The position numbers and the translations under genes are program-made. A DNA stretch of 64,000 bases from Pseudomonas sp. PB120. Lineage in GTDB: Bacteria > Pseudomonadota > Gammaproteobacteria > Pseudomonadales > Pseudomonadaceae. This document shows, one piece after another, positions 37,458-49,014 of this stretch. How positions within the stretch are numbered: position 1 is the stretch's first letter; each line of letters begins with the position of its first letter. The DNA lies in NCBI RefSeq assembly GCF_009761815.1, contig NZ_RWIN01000017.1, forward strand, positions 58,985 through 122,984, in the 5' to 3' direction. The notes beneath the pieces are model-generated. The model did not search any database. It saw only the letters and a list, made by a program, of their open reading frames with translations, and had not been told where the DNA came from.

Positions 37458-37598
37458 CCCCTGTGGCGAGGGAGCTTGCTCCCGCTGGAGGCCGAAGGAC
37501 TCCCCAATGCAGCTATGACGTTGTGCCAGGACGAGCACCATCGCTGATTTTGCGGCTGCTGCGCAGCCGAGCGGGAGCAAGCTCCCTCGCCACAGGGG
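37458..37598. repeat. REPIN copy 4 (family 2)
   Basis: 141-bp doublet with outer CCCCTGTGGCGAGGGAGC and GCTCCCTCGCCACAGGGG, located between the convergent envZ and rimK genes. The inner part shares GAGGCCGAAGGACTCCC with copy 3, showing copies 3 and 4 are the closest pair. Confidence 0.9.
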
Positions 37599-37610
37599 AC
37601 CGAGCCAGGG

Positions 37611-38516
37611 TTAACCCTTACCCTTGGTCCGCGTCATATTCGGCCCACCATTTTTCTCAAGATGCTCAATGATGATCCCCGCCACGTTCTTCCCCGTGGT
37701 GGTTTCAATTCCCTCCAGGCCTGGAGACGAATTCACTTCCATCACCAACGGCCCGTGATTGGAACGCAAGATATCCACACCCGCCACCGCCAACCCCATG
37801 ACCTTCGCCGCACGCAACGCAGTCATGCGTTCTTCCGGGGTGATCTTGATCAAGCTGGCGCTGCCACCCCGATGCAGGTTGGAGCGAAACTCCCCAGGTT
37901 TGGCCTGGCGCTTCATCGCCGCAATCACCTTGTCGCCGACCACGAAGCAGCGAATGTCCGCCCCACCGGCTTCCTTGATGTACTCCTGAACCATGATGTT
38001 CTGCTTGAGGCCCATGAACGCCTCGATCACCGATTCCGCCGCCGTCGCGGTTTCACACAGCACCACACCGATGCCCTGGGTGCCTTCCAGCACCTTGATC
38101 ACCAGTGGTGCGCCGTTGACCATATCGATCAAGTCGGGAATATCATCCGGGGAGTGGGCAAACCCCGTGACCGGCAAGCCGATTCCGCGGCGTGACAGCA
38201 ACTGCAGCGACCGCAGCTTGTCCCGGGAGCGCGCAATGGCCACCGATTCGTTGAGCGGAAACACCCCCATCATTTCAAACTGGCGCAACACCGCGCAGCC
38301 ATAGAAGGTTACCGATGCCCCGATCCTCGGGATCACCGCGTCGAAACCTTCCAGCGGCTTGCCGCGGTAGTGGATCTGCGGTTTGTGGCTGGCAATGTTC
38401 ATGTAGGCGCGCAGGGTGTCGATCACCACCATTTCATGGCCTCGTTCGGTACCGGCCTCGACCAGACGACGAGTGGAATACAGACGCGGGTTCCGCGACA
38501 GCACAGCGATCTTCAT
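37611..38516 (-). CDS. rimK: Ribosomal protein S6 (RpsF) glutamate ligase RimK
   Basis: 301-residue ATP-grasp ligase that adds glutamates to the C-terminus of RpsF. The ATP-grasp core is clear: [44 protein letters not shown] and the metal-binding [14 protein letters not shown]. The ATG overlaps the rimB stop by 4 bp. In P. fluorescens rimABK tunes translation and is linked to c-di-GMP (established for SBW25, recalled). A Thr/Lys-rich tail (MTRTKGKG) ends the protein. Confidence 0.92.
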   Translation of the reverse strand: MKIAVLSRNPRLYSTRRLVEAGTERGHEMVVIDTLRAYMNIASHKPQIHYRGKPLEGFDAVIPRIGASVTFYGCAVLRQFEMMGVFPLNESVAIARSRDKLRSLQLLSRRGIGLPVTGFAHSPDDIPDLIDMVNGAPLVIKVLEGTQGIGVVLCETATAAESVIEAFMGLKQNIMVQEYIKEAGGADIRCFVVGDKVIAAMKRQAKPGEFRSNLHRGGSASLIKITPEERMTALRAAKVMGLAVAGVDILRSNHGPLVMEVNSSPGLEGIETTTGKNVAGIIIEHLEKNGGPNMTRTKGKG

Positions 38517-38992
38517 GCAACACCTGTGGAGGAGGTAGATACCGGGAACACCGGCTTGTCTTGTACATACTTAATGCCCGGATTGACCACCAGCTGGCCG
38601 TCGATCAGGGCTTTGGAGCCGAGGAGCAGCCGATAACGCATCGACTTGCGGCAGGCGAGCGTGAACTCGACGGGCCAGACCCGATCCCCGAGTGCCAGGG
38701 TCGTGCTGACCACGTAGCGCTTTTGCGCCTGGCCGTTGGAGCTTTTAATGGATTTCATGGTGACCAGCGGTGCTTCACAGCGTCGATGCCGCAACTGCAC
38801 GACGGTCCCCAGGTGCGCGGTAAATCGCACCCACTGTTCGCCGTCGCGCTCGAACGGCTCGATGTCGGTGGCATGCAGGCTGGAGGTGCTGGCACCGGTG
38901 TCGATTTTCGCCCGAAGGCCCGCGACTCCCAAATTCGGGAGCGCCACCCACTCGCGCAGACCGACAACGGTCAAATGGTCAAATGTCTTCAA
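38513..38992 (-). CDS. rimB: RimB, retropepsin-like ATP-dependent zinc protease family
   Basis: 159 residues. The aspartyl-protease-like motif [13 protein letters not shown] (about 27-39) is the family hallmark. The start is a TTG at 38992 that overlaps the stop of the short upstream gene (TTGA), so translation is probably coupled. In the P. fluorescens Rim system RimB acts with RimK on RpsF glutamation, by recollection. The rimK start overlaps its 3' end. Confidence 0.85.
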   Translation of the reverse strand: MKTFDHLTVVGLREWVALPNLGVAGLRAKIDTGASTSSLHATDIEPFERDGEQWVRFTAHLGTVVQLRHRRCEAPLVTMKSIKSSNGQAQKRYVVSTTLALGDRVWPVEFTLACRKSMRYRLLLGSKALIDGQLVVNPGIKYVQDKPVFPVSTSSTGVA

Positions 38993-39129
38993 AGGTACTC
39001 AACCGGCAAAAACCGCTCGGGCCGCAGGCGGCCGAATTCGCGGTATTCACGCAGAATAATGGTTAAAAGGCGACAGATATCTACGGCCTGGATTTTCAGC
39101 TTCTCGAGGAGTTGCTGGAATGCACGCAT
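38989..39129 (-). CDS. rimA: Probable RimA, 46-residue protein coupled to rimB
   Basis: A short frame from ATG 39129 encodes MRAFQQLLEKLKIQAVDICR... and ends [14 protein letters not shown]. Its TGA overlaps the rimB TTG start. The peptide is basic, with a leading amphipathic helix followed by a hydrophobic LLTIIL patch. Position (directly upstream of rimB, coupled) and size fit the small rimA gene of the P. fluorescens rimABK operon. A strong ribosome site is not obvious upstream. I assign it from context; the sequence identity of RimA was not checked. The other possibility is that rimB simply has a translated leader peptide. Confidence 0.6.
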   Translation of the reverse strand: MRAFQQLLEKLKIQAVDICRLLTIILREYREFGRLRPERFLPVEYL

Positions 39130-39208
39130 TGTAGTCCGAGCCGGCGTAATTCATGGCACGACAGAAACGGTAGTACAGTTCACCAATATTTCAGAATGAG
39201 GTCATCCG

Positions 39209-39616
39209 ATGACACAAAAAAGCGAAGAGGACGACAAAGTCCGTCTCGATAAGTGGTTGTGGGCTGCACGTTTCTATAAAACACGTGCCTTGGCCAAAGC
39301 GGCGATAGAAAGCGGCAAGGTGCATTGCCGGGGCGAACGCTGCAAGCCGGGCAAGGAGCCGAGGATCGGCGACGAGTTCCAGATTCGCACCGGGTTTGAA
39401 GAGCGCACGGTGGTGGTCCAGGCATTGTCGATCGTGCGTCGCGGGGCGCCGGAGGCTCAGGCGCTGTACGCCGAAACCGAAGCCAGCATCGCCAAGCGCG
39501 AAGCGGCCGCGGCCATGCGCAAGGCCGGCGCGTTGGGCGTGAGCACCGACGGCAAACCGAGCAAGAAGCAGCGGCGGGACTTGTTTAAATTTCGTGGGAA
39601 CAGCAACGACGAGTGA
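39209..39616 (+). CDS. hslR: Heat-shock protein 15 (S4-domain RNA-binding protein)
   Basis: 135-residue protein with an N-terminal S4 RNA-binding domain: VRLDKWLWAARFYKTRALAK...IESGKVHCRGERCKPGKEPRIGDEF. The C-terminal half is helical and basic (SKKQRRDLFKFRG). Hsp15 binds free 50S subunits carrying a nascent chain after heat shock and helps rescue them. It is divergent from the rim operon and lies upstream of hslO, as in many gamma-proteobacteria. Confidence 0.9.
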   Translation: MTQKSEEDDKVRLDKWLWAARFYKTRALAKAAIESGKVHCRGERCKPGKEPRIGDEFQIRTGFEERTVVVQALSIVRRGAPEAQALYAETEASIAKREAAAAMRKAGALGVSTDGKPSKKQRRDLFKFRGNSNDE

Positions 39617-39775
39617 GTCAGTTGCTACCGTGTTGTCTGGGTGGATGCCTTCGCGAGCAGCCTCGTTCCCAGAGGTATTGTGCAGTTCAGGTCACCACAT
39701 CTGACGAACGCAGACTTGCAATCGCTCAGGTGCGCAGCCATATCAGGTAGACCGACGGGCGCTCCACCTTGCTTG

Positions 39776-39794
39776 GAACAATCCCGTATTGTTC
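39776..39794. promoter_or_regulatory. Inverted repeat GAACAAT-N5-ATTGTTC upstream of hslO
   Basis: Perfect 7-bp arms 108 bp before the hslO start. It could be an operator. CTTGGAA just before it is also close to a heat-shock sigma -35 box, but I see no matching -10. A small hairpin TCGCCT/AGGCGA at 39835-39850 lies between it and the gene. Confidence 0.35.
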
Positions 39795-39901
39795 ATAAAA
39801 TGCCACCCAAGGCTGAACAATTCACACCGAAATATCGCCTGTTGAGGCGAGTTTTGTGATTTTTCGAAATTTTTTGTCATTTACTTCAGATACCCAGACC
39901 T

Positions 39902-40804
39902 ATGACCGATCTTCCGGATACCGACTACACCCAACGCTTCATCTTCGATGACAGCGACACCCGCGGCGAGCTGGTTTCGTTGGAGCGCAGCTACGCTGAA
40001 GTCCTTGCCAAACACACGTATCCGGAACCAGTCGCGCAACTGCTTGGCGAACTGATGGCGGCGGCGTCGTTGCTGGTCGGCACCTTGAAGTTCGATGGCT
40101 TGCTGATTCTCCAGGCGCGCTCCGACGGCCCGATCCCGATGCTGATGATCGAGTGCTCCAGCGAGCGCGAAATCCGTGGCCTGGCCCGCTACGAAGCAGA
40201 CCAGATTGCCCCCGATGCGACCTTGGCTGACCTGATGCCCAATGGTGTGTTGGCGTTGACCGTCGACCCGACCGTAGGCCAGCGCTATCAGGGCATCGTT
40301 GACCTCGATGGCGAAACCCTGTCGGAGTGCTTCACCAATTACTTCGTGATGTCGCAACAAGTGGGCACGCGTTTCTGGCTGTACGCCGATGGCCGCCGCG
40401 CCCGTGGCCTGCTGCTGCAGCAATTGCCGGCCGACCGACTGAAGGATGAAGAAGAACGCGCCGACAGCTGGCGGCACGTCACCGCGCTGGCCAGCACCCT
40501 GACCGCCGATGAATTGCTCAGCCTGGACAACGAAACCGTACTGCATCGCCTCTACCACGAAGAGCAGGTTCGGCTGTTCGATGTGAACAAGCTGCGTTTC
40601 CATTGCAGTTGCTCGCGTGAACGCTCCGGCAATGCGCTGGTCAGCCTGGGGATGGAAGACGCCCAGGCCCTGGTCATCGAACACGGTGGCCACATCGAGA
40701 TCGATTGCCAGTTCTGCAACCAGCGTTACCTGTTCGATGCCACCGATGTGACTCAATTATTCGCTGGGGCAGGCGTCGAGACGCCGTCAGATACCCGTCA
40801 CTAA
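39902..40804 (+). CDS. hslO: Redox-regulated chaperone Hsp33
   Basis: 300-residue holdase activated by oxidation. The N-terminal domain includes GRSP-free but family-typical [20 protein letters not shown] and the [15 protein letters not shown] block. The C-terminal zinc centre has CSC (in [13 protein letters not shown]) and CxxC (in DCQFCNQRY) about 30 residues apart, all four cysteines present. A linker rich in charged residues precedes it. ATG 39902 lies just after an A/T-rich stretch. Confidence 0.93.
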   Translation: MTDLPDTDYTQRFIFDDSDTRGELVSLERSYAEVLAKHTYPEPVAQLLGELMAAASLLVGTLKFDGLLILQARSDGPIPMLMIECSSEREIRGLARYEADQIAPDATLADLMPNGVLALTVDPTVGQRYQGIVDLDGETLSECFTNYFVMSQQVGTRFWLYADGRRARGLLLQQLPADRLKDEEERADSWRHVTALASTLTADELLSLDNETVLHRLYHEEQVRLFDVNKLRFHCSCSRERSGNALVSLGMEDAQALVIEHGGHIEIDCQFCNQRYLFDATDVTQLFAGAGVETPSDTRH

Positions 40805-40916
40805 AACGGTTCAGCGCAGGTAAATTCACTGGCCTGTGCCGGAATAACGCCGTTACGACGGGAGGGCCCTACTTTTTTTGGGCTTTTCTGGCATAATCCG
40901 GGCCACTTTTTTCGCG

Positions 40917-42525
<1,609 letters not shown>

Positions 42526-42544
42526 GACTTGGTTTAGCGAAATG

Positions 42545-42573
42545 AAAAAGCCGCCCTTTGGGGCGGCTTTTTT
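42545..42573 (+). terminator. Rho-independent terminator of pckA
   Basis: AAAAAGCCGCC-ctttgg-GGCGGCTTTTTT: a 6-7 bp G/C stem flanked by A and T runs, 20 bp after the pckA stop. Confidence 0.9.
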
Positions 42574-42655
42574 GTGGGTGTTCGATTTATATCGTCACGC
42601 GCACAAATGCCAATATTCCAGCCGAATGGCTACTAAACAACCAGAATATTGGCAC

Positions 42656-43021
42656 TTAGGTGTTCAATTGGGTTTGTTCCAATGCCTGCGTGTCCCATCG
42701 CTGCACCTTGATCGCCCGGTAAAGCATTCCGATGGTCAGCGGGACTTTATCGCCACGGCCCTTCGCTCTGCGCTTGAAAAACACATCAAAATTTTCGGGC
42801 TGGAAGTAGCGGTAGGCGTCGTAGTCCACGAGGTCGATCCCGAACTGTTCTTCCAGCACTTCCATCAAATGTCGCGCATCGGAACCGTCGCAGCCCAAGT
42901 CGAAATTGATCGAAGTGGTGAGGCTGATGGTTTTGCGTTCGGGCAGGCCGATTTCTACGTGCAGCAGCTGCATGAGCAGGTGCATGGTTTGGTCGTCGGG
43001 GAAGTTGGGGGCGAGGTTCAT
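42656..43021 (-). CDS. DUF1493-like small protein
   Basis: 121 residues from ATG 43021 with AGGAGAT upstream. The pattern SLTTSINFDLGCDGSDARHLMEVLEEQFGIDLVDYDAYRYFQPE matches DUF1493, an acyl-carrier-like family found near polysaccharide or stress genes in enterobacteria and pseudomonads. A Ser of DSL type for phosphopantetheine is not obvious: the equivalent position reads DGSD. Function unknown. It is the first of three small minus-strand genes here. Confidence 0.65.
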   Translation of the reverse strand: MNLAPNFPDDQTMHLLMQLLHVEIGLPERKTISLTTSINFDLGCDGSDARHLMEVLEEQFGIDLVDYDAYRYFQPENFDVFFKRRAKGRGDKVPLTIGMLYRAIKVQRWDTQALEQTQLNT

Positions 43022-43105
43022 GGTTATCTCCTGTGTTCGATGGCGGCTCTCAACTCTGTTAAACCGTTCTCACGCAGAACGTGAGAACGATTTGTTCGCG
43101 CGACG

Positions 43106-43405
43106 TTAGGCAGGCGCCTTCCATCCCATCATGCGTTGTTGGGCGACTTTGAGCAGGTCGCAACCGTCCTGGGTCAGGAGGTAGAGCGCGTGGGTGATGT
43201 GGGGGATGTCTTCGATATCGGCTTGTTCGACGCTTTGGCAGTGCAGGGTTCGGAGCAGTTCGCTGGAGGCTCGGATGCGCTGGAGGGCGGCTTCGAGGAT
43301 ATCTTGCGGGTTGGCCTCTGTGTCGATGATCAGGGGCGGGGAATCGGTGAGGTTGGTTTGGAGTGGAAGGTAGCGATCGTTAGTGAACGGATTCCATTTA
43401 TTCAT
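43106..43405 (-). CDS. Small protein of unknown function, paralogue of the 43838-44113 product
   Basis: 99 residues from ATG 43405, preceded by GAGA. The frame is open much further upstream, but that part is a conserved leader and not part of the protein as judged from the paralogue. The shared core runs from IDTEANPQDILEAALQRIRA to ALYLLTQDG and continues helical. It is probably all-alpha, two or three helices. I do not recognise a named domain; it resembles the small Pseudomonas DUF3077/DUF6124-type proteins in plan. The leader, 43406-43650, is related to that of the gene at 7218-7574. Confidence 0.65.
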   Translation of the reverse strand: MNKWNPFTNDRYLPLQTNLTDSPPLIIDTEANPQDILEAALQRIRASSELLRTLHCQSVEQADIEDIPHITHALYLLTQDGCDLLKVAQQRMMGWKAPA

Positions 43406-43650
43406 TTTAATTTTCTCTTTTATGTATCTAAAGGCCCGCCAGTATCGTGACCAAACGATGGGTGGCGGACTGTGTTCAGGTTGGTCAACCAGGGAGAGAA
43501 AACCCGGGTACGCAGAAGCGTCCCAAACACAGCCGCCATAAAGCGTGCTGACATAAAAGATGCCGGCAGCATACAAGGGCATGCATAAGTTTTCTCTCAA
43601 ATTCAGGTGACCAAACCCGAGCCGCTGATTTGGCAGCGACGGTCCGACTA
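43406..43650 (-). promoter_or_regulatory. Candidate conserved 5' leader RNA (copy B)
   Basis: Block 1 is 43607-43647 (plus strand GTGACCAAACCCGA, hairpin CGCTG/CAGCG at 43623-43638, then CGGTCCGA). Block 2 is 43479-43541 (GGTTGGTCAACC, a hairpin ACGC/GCGT flanked by GGG/CCC, then CACAGCCGCCATAA). Order and spacing follow copy A at 7575-7830. Confidence 0.5.
43420..43539 (-). other. Possible upstream mini-ORF in the leader of the 43106-43405 gene
   Basis: ATG 43539 opens a 39-codon frame (MAAVFGTLLRTRVFSPWL..., ending GGPLDT) that stops 14 nt before the main ATG. It occupies the same position in the leader as the mini-ORF at 7618-7710, and both begin M-(A/V)-A-V. Translation is unproven. Confidence 0.3.
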
Positions 43651-43797
43651 TAGATATGAGTCGCCGGTTGGCGATAGGCGACAAAGTGACTTCGGTTGTA
43701 GGACCGGGACGAAGTTTTGATAGGGCGTTGCCTACGGACTTATCCATAGCCGACTTCTCTCGTTTATCTGTATCCAGGCACACCGCGTTATCGTTCA

Positions 43798-43822
43798 TCG
43801 CGAGCAGGCTCGCTCCCACAGT
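43798..43822. repeat. Single REP (family 1)
   Basis: CATCGCGAGCAGGCTCGCTC then CCACAG, one unpaired copy between the two paralogous small genes. Confidence 0.75.
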
Positions 43823-43837
43823 GGAGTCCGCTGGGCG

Positions 43838-44113
43838 TCAGGTTGTGGTGGGTTTCGGGAGGCGTTGGCGGGCGATGTCGAGGAGTTCGGTGCCGTCCTG
43901 GGTCAGCAGGTAGAGCGCGTTGACGAGGTTGGGAATGTCGCTCGCATCGGCTTGTTTGAAGCACAGGCAATACAGCGTTTCGAGCAGGTCGCTGGCGGCG
44001 CGGATGCGTTGTCGGGCGGCGTCGAGGATTTCGTGGGGGTCTGCTTCGGTGTCGATGACCAATACCGGGGTGTCGCTGTAGCGGCTTTTAAGTGGGCGAT
44101 AGCGGTCTTGCAT
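43838..44113 (-). CDS. Small protein of unknown function, paralogue of the 43106-43405 product
   Basis: 91 residues from ATG 44113. The core IDTEADPHEILDAARQRIRA...ALYLLTQDGTELLDIARQRL aligns without gaps to the neighbour's. The N-termini differ after a shared DRY-PL start. A tandem duplication is the simplest origin. The upstream region is unlike copies A and B of the leader, so the paralogues have different control. It contains a Cys pair (YCLCFKQ) absent from the neighbour, which has a single Cys there. Confidence 0.6.
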   Translation of the reverse strand: MQDRYRPLKSRYSDTPVLVIDTEADPHEILDAARQRIRAASDLLETLYCLCFKQADASDIPNLVNALYLLTQDGTELLDIARQRLPKPTTT

Positions 44114-44680
44114 CTAGGGTCAGTCCTGTAGAAAGTCGGGCGGGCCGACGCAGGTGTTCAGCGGCGCCGGAAACTATGAAGGGGGCGACGTGGCGCAGCA
44201 ATACCGCCGCAATGGACAGGGCTTGTAGGGGATTTACCGGGTTTCGGGGATGCGTCCTACATGATTTCTGGGCTTTTTTGACCGAGTTGCCGATGGGTGA
44301 AATTTCTTACGTGTTGGTCAGGCGCAGCGCTGGGGGTCTCGGTATGGCGTCCGCCAGAATGTGTAGGGCATTTCGAAAATGCGGGGTAAGTGGTTGAAGG
44401 GGATTTGTCTGCTGGTGGTGACTGTGCTGGCCTCATCGCCAGCAGGCTGGCTCCCACAGGTGATCTTCAGTGAATTTGAATGGGGCGTATCACCGAAAAC
44501 CATCGTGGGAGTGAGCCTGCTCGCGATGAGGCTCGAGAGCTGGCGTATTCCTCGACCCCTGCGATTCCTCCGATCCATACGCTGTATCATCCCGTATCGT
44601 TTTGCCCCCGACCTTTTCTCGACTCGCTGCGATCACCGGCTAGGCTTTGGGCTTCGCAGCGGTCAACGGAGTGACAGCTT
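44114..44680. other. 567-bp gap upstream of the small gene and recQ-like gene
   Basis: It holds the divergent upstream regions of the 43838-44113 gene and the recQ-like gene. On the minus strand a short frame from ATG 44371 to 44318 (MPYTFWRTPYRDPQRCA) could be another leader peptide. A REP doublet lies at 44433-44529. The recQ-like start has GGAGTGACAGCTT before it. Confidence 0.4.
44433..44529. repeat. REP doublet (family 1 variant)
   Basis: CTCATCGCCAGCAGGCTGGCTCCCACAG on the left and GTGGGAGTGAGCCTGCTCGCGATGAG on the right. Confidence 0.75.
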
Positions 44681-46615
<1,935 letters not shown>

Positions 46616-46624
46616 ACCATGTCC

Positions 46625-46650
46625 TTGTAGGAGCAAGCTCGCTCCTACAG
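46625..46650. repeat. Single compact REP hairpin
   Basis: TTGTAGGAGCAAGCTCGCTCCTACA, a short palindrome 10 bp after the recQ-like stop; it may end that transcript. Confidence 0.7.
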
Positions 46651-46763
46651 GAGGCGGATACATCCATCCGCTGAATGTTGCTCATCACAGGAATAAATTT
46701 CAAAAATCCGCGGTGGCTGACTATGGTGGGGGCTGTCTTTGGATCGCCAACAAGAGAACAATC

Positions 46764-47999
46764 ATGAGCCAGACACCGTTCAATATTCAGCGCGCAGCCG
46801 TCATCGGCGCGGGCACCATGGGCCGTGGCATTGTCATGTGCCTGGCCAACGCCGGGGTGCCGGTGCAATGGGTTGATAACAACCCGCAGATGCTTGAGCA
46901 GGCACTGGCCACGGTGGCCGAGACCTACGCGCACAATGTGCGTCAGGGCCGGATCGATCAGGTGGAAGCGGATGCCCGCATTGCACGCGTCACGGCCGCT
47001 GCAGACTACGCAGCGATTCGCGATGTCGATCTGGTGATTGAAGCGGTCTACGAAAATCTCGAGCTGAAGAGGAAAATTTTCCGCGAACTGGATGGCCTGC
47101 TGAAACCCGAGGCCGTTCTGGCGAGCAACACGTCGGCGCTGGACATTGACGCGATCGCGGCGGCCACTCGCCGTCCGCAGCAAGTCCTGGGCCTGCACTT
47201 CTTCAGCCCGGCGCACATCATGAAACTGCTGGAAATCGTCCGGGGTGCGCAGACGGCTCCGGCAGTGCTCGAAGCGGCCCTGGAGCTGGGCAAACGCATG
47301 GGCAAGGTCAGCGTTGTGTCGGGCAATTGCGAGGGGTTCATTGGCAACCGCATGCTCAATACCTACGTGCTTGAAGCGCGCAAGATGCTGCTTGAAGGTG
47401 CCTACCCTTATCAGGTCGATGCGGCGCTGCAAGGCTTCGGTTTTGCCATGGGGCCATTCCGCATGTACGACGTGGTCGGCGTCGACCTGGGTTGGCGGGC
47501 GCGTGAACTCGCGGGCACCGGGCAAGATGCTCCCGAGGTTCAGGTGGATAACCGTCTTTGTGAATTGGGCCGTTTTGGGCAGAAGAGTGGCAACGGCTAT
47601 TACCACTACGAGCCGGGTAGTCGCCAGGCTGAGCATGATGTCGAAGTGGATGCGCTGGTGCTCAAGGTCAGCGAAGAGTTGGGCTTTCAGCGCCGCGAAA
47701 TAGGGCCTGAGGAAATTCTGGAGCGCTGCTTGCTGGCACTGGTCAACGAGGGGGCGAAGATTCTTCAGGAGGGCATTGCCGGGTCTGCGCATGACATCGA
47801 TCTGGTGTACCTCAATGGGTATGGCTTCCCGGCAGACAAGGGTGGCCCGATGACGTGGGCGGACCAGCAGGGGTTGGCGGATATTCATCAGCGGTTGATG
47901 CAACTTGAAACCAGGCGGGGTGATCACTGGAAGCCGGCGCAGTTGATTGGGGAGTTGGCGGAGGTGGGTAAAGGGTTTGCTGCTCGCGAAGAACGATAA
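46764..47999 (+). CDS. 3-hydroxyacyl-CoA dehydrogenase without crotonase domain
   Basis: 411 residues from ATG 46764. The NAD-binding domain has AVIGAGTMGRGI. The substrate domain contains SNTSALDIDAIA and HFFSPAHIMKLLEIV with the catalytic His. NCEGFIGNRML opens the first C-terminal 3HCDH domain, and a second one follows (about 310-400). This is the dehydrogenase half of FadB/FadJ-type proteins with both C-terminal domains and no hydratase half. It oxidises 3-hydroxyacyl-CoA with NAD in beta-oxidation. A thioesterase follows 48 bp downstream, so the pair may act on one acyl chain. Confidence 0.85.
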   Translation: MSQTPFNIQRAAVIGAGTMGRGIVMCLANAGVPVQWVDNNPQMLEQALATVAETYAHNVRQGRIDQVEADARIARVTAAADYAAIRDVDLVIEAVYENLELKRKIFRELDGLLKPEAVLASNTSALDIDAIAAATRRPQQVLGLHFFSPAHIMKLLEIVRGAQTAPAVLEAALELGKRMGKVSVVSGNCEGFIGNRMLNTYVLEARKMLLEGAYPYQVDAALQGFGFAMGPFRMYDVVGVDLGWRARELAGTGQDAPEVQVDNRLCELGRFGQKSGNGYYHYEPGSRQAEHDVEVDALVLKVSEELGFQRREIGPEEILERCLLALVNEGAKILQEGIAGSAHDIDLVYLNGYGFPADKGGPMTWADQQGLADIHQRLMQLETRRGDHWKPAQLIGELAEVGKGFAAREER

Positions 48000-48047
48000 C
48001 GCGGTTTTCACCTTAGACTGGCCCCCTGACTTCAGGAATTGACGCTG

Positions 48048-48467
48048 ATGCCCCAACGCTCCGATTACCCTCACTTCCAGCCCATCACCACCCGCTGGCA
48101 TGACAACGATGCCTACGGTCATGTGAATAACGTCACCTACTACAGCTTTTTCGACACGGCGGTGAACACCTACCTGATCGAGGTCGGTGGCCTGGATATC
48201 CATGACGGCGAAGTGGTGGGGTTTGTGGTGAGCTCGGCCTGCGATTACTTTGCGTCCATCGCGTTTCCGGATCGCATCGAAATCGGCTTGCGCGTGGGCA
48301 AGTTGGGCAACAGCTCCGTGCAATACGAATTGGCAGTATTCAAGGTCGGTGAAGACGAAGCCTGTGCGGCGGGGCGCTTCGTGCATGTGTTTGTGAATCG
48401 GGAGACCAATCAACCTGTCACAATTCCTGTCGGGTTGCGCGGAGCACTGGAGCGATTGGTGGTTTGA
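48048..48467 (+). CDS. Acyl-CoA thioesterase, 4HBT/YbgC type
   Basis: 139 residues from ATG 48048 with AGGA upstream; a TTG nine bases earlier is less likely. The signature WHDNDAYGHVNNVTYYSFFDTAV contains the catalytic Asp of 4-hydroxybenzoyl-CoA-type hotdog thioesterases. It follows the hydroxyacyl-CoA dehydrogenase gene, and both precede a terminator, suggesting an operon that releases a free acid from an acyl-CoA. Confidence 0.85.
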   Translation: MPQRSDYPHFQPITTRWHDNDAYGHVNNVTYYSFFDTAVNTYLIEVGGLDIHDGEVVGFVVSSACDYFASIAFPDRIEIGLRVGKLGNSSVQYELAVFKVGEDEACAAGRFVHVFVNRETNQPVTIPVGLRGALERLVV

Positions 48468-48472
48468 CCGGC

Positions 48473-48507
48473 AAAAAAAATCGCAGCCCTTGGGCTGCGA
48501 TTTTTGA
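48473..48507. terminator. Bidirectional Rho-independent terminator
   Basis: AAAAAAAATCGCAGCCC-ttg-GGGCTGCGATTTTT: a 9-11 bp stem with A and T runs on both sides, between the convergent thioesterase and glycine-zipper genes. Confidence 0.9.
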
Positions 48508-48534
48508 TCTACCGGTAAGCGAGGCGATTCAGCC

Positions 48535-49014
48535 TCAGTCGCGATAGCGATGTTTGCGATGGCCGTAGTGGTGGCCACGATCGTGGTGACGATCACGGTA
48601 GTAGCGACGGTCGTCATGGCCGCCACGATAGGAGCGACGATCATCTTCCTCGTCGCTCTTGTTGCCCATGTAGTTACCCAGCGCGCCACCCGCGCCGCCG
48701 CCGGCTGCGGAGCCGATCAGGCTGCCGCTGGTGCCGCCCATGCTGCGGCCAACCACGTTACCGCCCGCTGCGCCCAACGCACCGCCAATGGCGGCTTCGC
48801 CACGGCTGCGTTTGTCTGCGCCAACGGCGCTACCACCCGCGCCGCCCAGGGCCGCGCCAATGGTCGAACCTGTATTGCCGCCTAAAGACTGACCGACGAC
48901 TGAGCCCAGAACCCCGCCCAATGCGCCGCCCACGCCTGCTTCGGTAGTGCCGCCTGCAGAAGCGAAACCACTGACCAGGCCAAGGGACAACAAGAGAATC
49001 GAGGAGAACTTCAT
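48535..49014 (-). CDS. Exported glycine-zipper protein with a His/Arg-rich tail
   Basis: 159 residues. The signal peptide ends GFASA-GG (cleavage near 20). Residues 25-118 are glycine-zipper repeats (GGALGGVLGSVVGQSLGG, AIGGALGAAGGNVVG) of the type that span or associate with the outer membrane, as in OmpA-like lipoproteins and YMGG/Rick_17kDa proteins. There is no lipobox. The last 40 residues are charged (DDRRSYRGGHDDRRYYRD) with about nine His, suggesting metal or polyanion binding. Function unknown. Confidence 0.75.
   Translation of the reverse strand: MKFSSILLLSLGLVSGFASAGGTTEAGVGGALGGVLGSVVGQSLGGNTGSTIGAALGGAGGSAVGADKRSRGEAAIGGALGAAGGNVVGRSMGGTSGSLIGSAAGGGAGGALGNYMGNKSDEEDDRRSYRGGHDDRRYYRDRHHDRGHHYGHRKHRYRD

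Noticed and set aside
43406..43819. N-terminal extension of the 43106-43405 gene (in frame, about 138 codons)
   Set aside because: The paralogue at 43838-44113 lacks it, the ATG at 43405 has a ribosome site, and the region contains conserved hairpins and an REP. I treat it as a leader. The recurring YGGC reading in both leaders keeps a small doubt.
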